The notes beneath the pieces were generated by a model. The model was not told the DNA's origin. It worked only from the letters and a program-made list of their open reading frames with translations, and searched no databases. DNA of 21,163 bases from an uncultured Collinsella sp. Its GTDB lineage: Bacteria > Actinomycetota > Coriobacteriia > Coriobacteriales > Coriobacteriaceae. Positions 20,279 through 21,163 of this stretch are shown piece after piece. The stretch lies in the NCBI GenBank assembly GCA_902470835.1, contig CABRHR010000027.1, forward strand, positions 1-21,163. Reading direction: 5' to 3'. Every line of letters begins with the position of its first letter. Position 1 is the first letter of the stretch. A program made the position numbers and the translations under genes.

Positions 20279-21111
20279 GACAGAACACCCCACGAAAGAT
20301 CGGCGCCTTGCAGCCCAGCAGCCCAAGCAGAAGCGGCCATAGCACGCTTGCCATCGGGCTTAACCTCGAGCAACTCAACCGTGCCATCGGAAAGACCAAG
20401 GTAAACACGCTTGGCCTTAACGAGAACCTGACCCTCGCCAAGCGACACATCAGCCGGCGCAGCATCGAGCACGCGCACGGTCTTGCCGGCAATCACGCAA
20501 CGAGCAGGCGCGGTATCGGACGAGGCCAGCACATGACGCACGCAATCAAGCGCCGCCATTTGCGGATCCAGGCGCATCTCCTGCTTGGAAATCTTGGCAG
20601 CATGAGTGACGAGCGACTCATCCTGCTCAGTCCAAACAGCCGAGCCATCGGCAAGCGAGGGAAGCGTATCGGCAAGCAGTTTGCCGCCAAGCTCACCAAG
20701 CTCCATGGTCAGCGCCTCGGCATGCTTACCGGCAACCGACGTAGACGCCTGGGCACAATAAGCGCCGGTATCAACGCCATGTCCAATACGCATAATAGAA
20801 ACGCCAGCAACCTCATCACCAGCGAGAATCGCACGCTGAATAGGAGCAGCCCCACGCCAACGAGGCAGCAAGGACGCATGAACATTCACGATACCGAGCG
20901 GCGCCATATGCAGCACCTCATCGGGCAAAATGCAGCCATAGGCAGCCACGCAGAAAATATCCGCCTGGGCAGCCTGAAGCGCCTCAACAACCTCAGGCGT
21001 CATACGATTAGCCTCAATAACCGGCAACCCAAGCTCAAGCGCCTTGGCTTTAACAGGAGACGGCTCCAGCTTCTTACCACGCCCACGAACAGCATCAGGA
21101 CGAGTAATAAC
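20275..21111 (-). CDS. fmt: Methionyl-tRNA formyltransferase, 5' end missing
   Basis: Formylates initiator Met-tRNA using 10-formyl-tetrahydrofolate. About 278 C-terminal residues are visible, starting at VITRPDAVRGRGKKLEPSPVK; roughly 30-35 N-terminal residues are lost at the adapter junction at 21111/21112. Catalytic features are present: VNVHASLLPRWRGAAPI (Asn and His of the active site, and the folate loop) and GHGVDTGA with the catalytic Asp. The C-terminal OB-like tRNA-binding domain follows (KTVRVLDAAPADV to the end). An apparent start giving MYKRQ lies in the adapter and is false. It overlaps rsmB by four bases (ATGA). Confidence 0.95.
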   Translation of the reverse strand, partial: VITRPDAVRGRGKKLEPSPVKAKALELGLPVIEANRMTPEVVEALQAAQADIFCVAAYGCILPDEVLHMAPLGIVNVHASLLPRWRGAAPIQRAILAGDEVAGVSIMRIGHGVDTGAYCAQASTSVAGKHAEALTMELGELGGKLLADTLPSLADGSAVWTEQDESLVTHAAKISKQEMRLDPQMAALDCVRHVLASSDTAPARCVIAGKTVRVLDAAPADVSLGEGQVLVKAKRVYLGLSDGTVELLEVKPDGKRAMAASAWAAGLQGADLSWGVLS

Positions 21112-21163
21112 CTGTCTCTTATACACATCTCCGAGCCCACGAGACGCTACGATATCTCGTATG
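21112..21163 (+). other. Nextera (Tn5) read-2 adapter with index and P7 start, not genomic
   Basis: Tn5 mosaic end CTGTCTCTTATACACATCT (21112-21130), Nextera read-2 tail CCGAGCCCACGAGAC (21131-21145), an 8-base index GCTACGAT (21146-21153), and ATCTCGTATG, the beginning of the Illumina P7 sequence (21154-21163). This is library sequence and should be trimmed. Confidence 0.98.

Noticed and set aside
1..21163. CRISPR array, prophage, insertion sequence or rRNA
   Set aside because: No regularly spaced direct repeats, no transposase, integrase or phage structural genes, and no rRNA sequence were seen.

Overview
The window is about 21.08 kb of bacterial DNA flanked by sequencing adapter. Bases 1-33 and 21112-21163 are Nextera/Tn5 transposase adapter, so both biological ends are artificial and the two outermost genes (a capE-like gene and fmt) are cut by them. 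The organism is most likely a gut Coriobacteriia member, Collinsella-like. This is inferred from the high GC, the GlgC/GlgD pair, the gene styles and the lysine-rich tails; no rRNA marker is present to confirm it.

Left part (34-3653, minus strand): the promoter-proximal end of a capsule or exopolysaccharide operon. It reads LoaP-like NusG paralogue (antiterminator), monotopic phosphoglycosyl transferase, WecG/TagA/CpsF glycosyltransferase, then a CapE/WbjB-type UDP-GlcNAc 4,6-dehydratase/5-epimerase cut by the window edge. A roughly 600-base non-coding leader precedes it. The leader contains a striking 73-base nested hairpin just before loaP and two more hairpins further upstream. GC content changes abruptly inside this operon, which suggests cassette exchange.

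Middle left (3654-5230, minus): tRNA-Ala(GGC) with a clear promoter and terminator, preceded by an abutting pair, a HAD phosphatase and thiamine pyrophosphokinase (thiN).

Centre (5231-14963, plus): a compact glycogen operon, glgB-glgP-glgC-glgD-glgA, covering ADP-glucose supply (GlgC with the degenerate partner GlgD), chain elongation (GlgA), branching (GlgB) and phosphorolysis (GlgP). GlgB and GlgA carry long histone-H1-like lysine/alanine/threonine-rich C-terminal tails. Three of the four gene junctions contain a hairpin.

Right of that (14972-18411, plus): a separately promoted 1098-residue fusion of a GH13 neopullulanase/cyclomaltodextrinase-like hydrolase with a GH77 4-alpha-glucanotransferase (MalQ). 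A TTTGGTAAAACG element occurs upstream of both this gene and glgB, suggesting one shared regulator for synthesis and breakdown.

Right end: a small FmdB-type zinc-ribbon gene with a strong terminator, an unexplained 15-bp perfect inverted repeat, then convergent minus-strand rsmB and fmt (translation and ribosome housekeeping, ATGA overlap).
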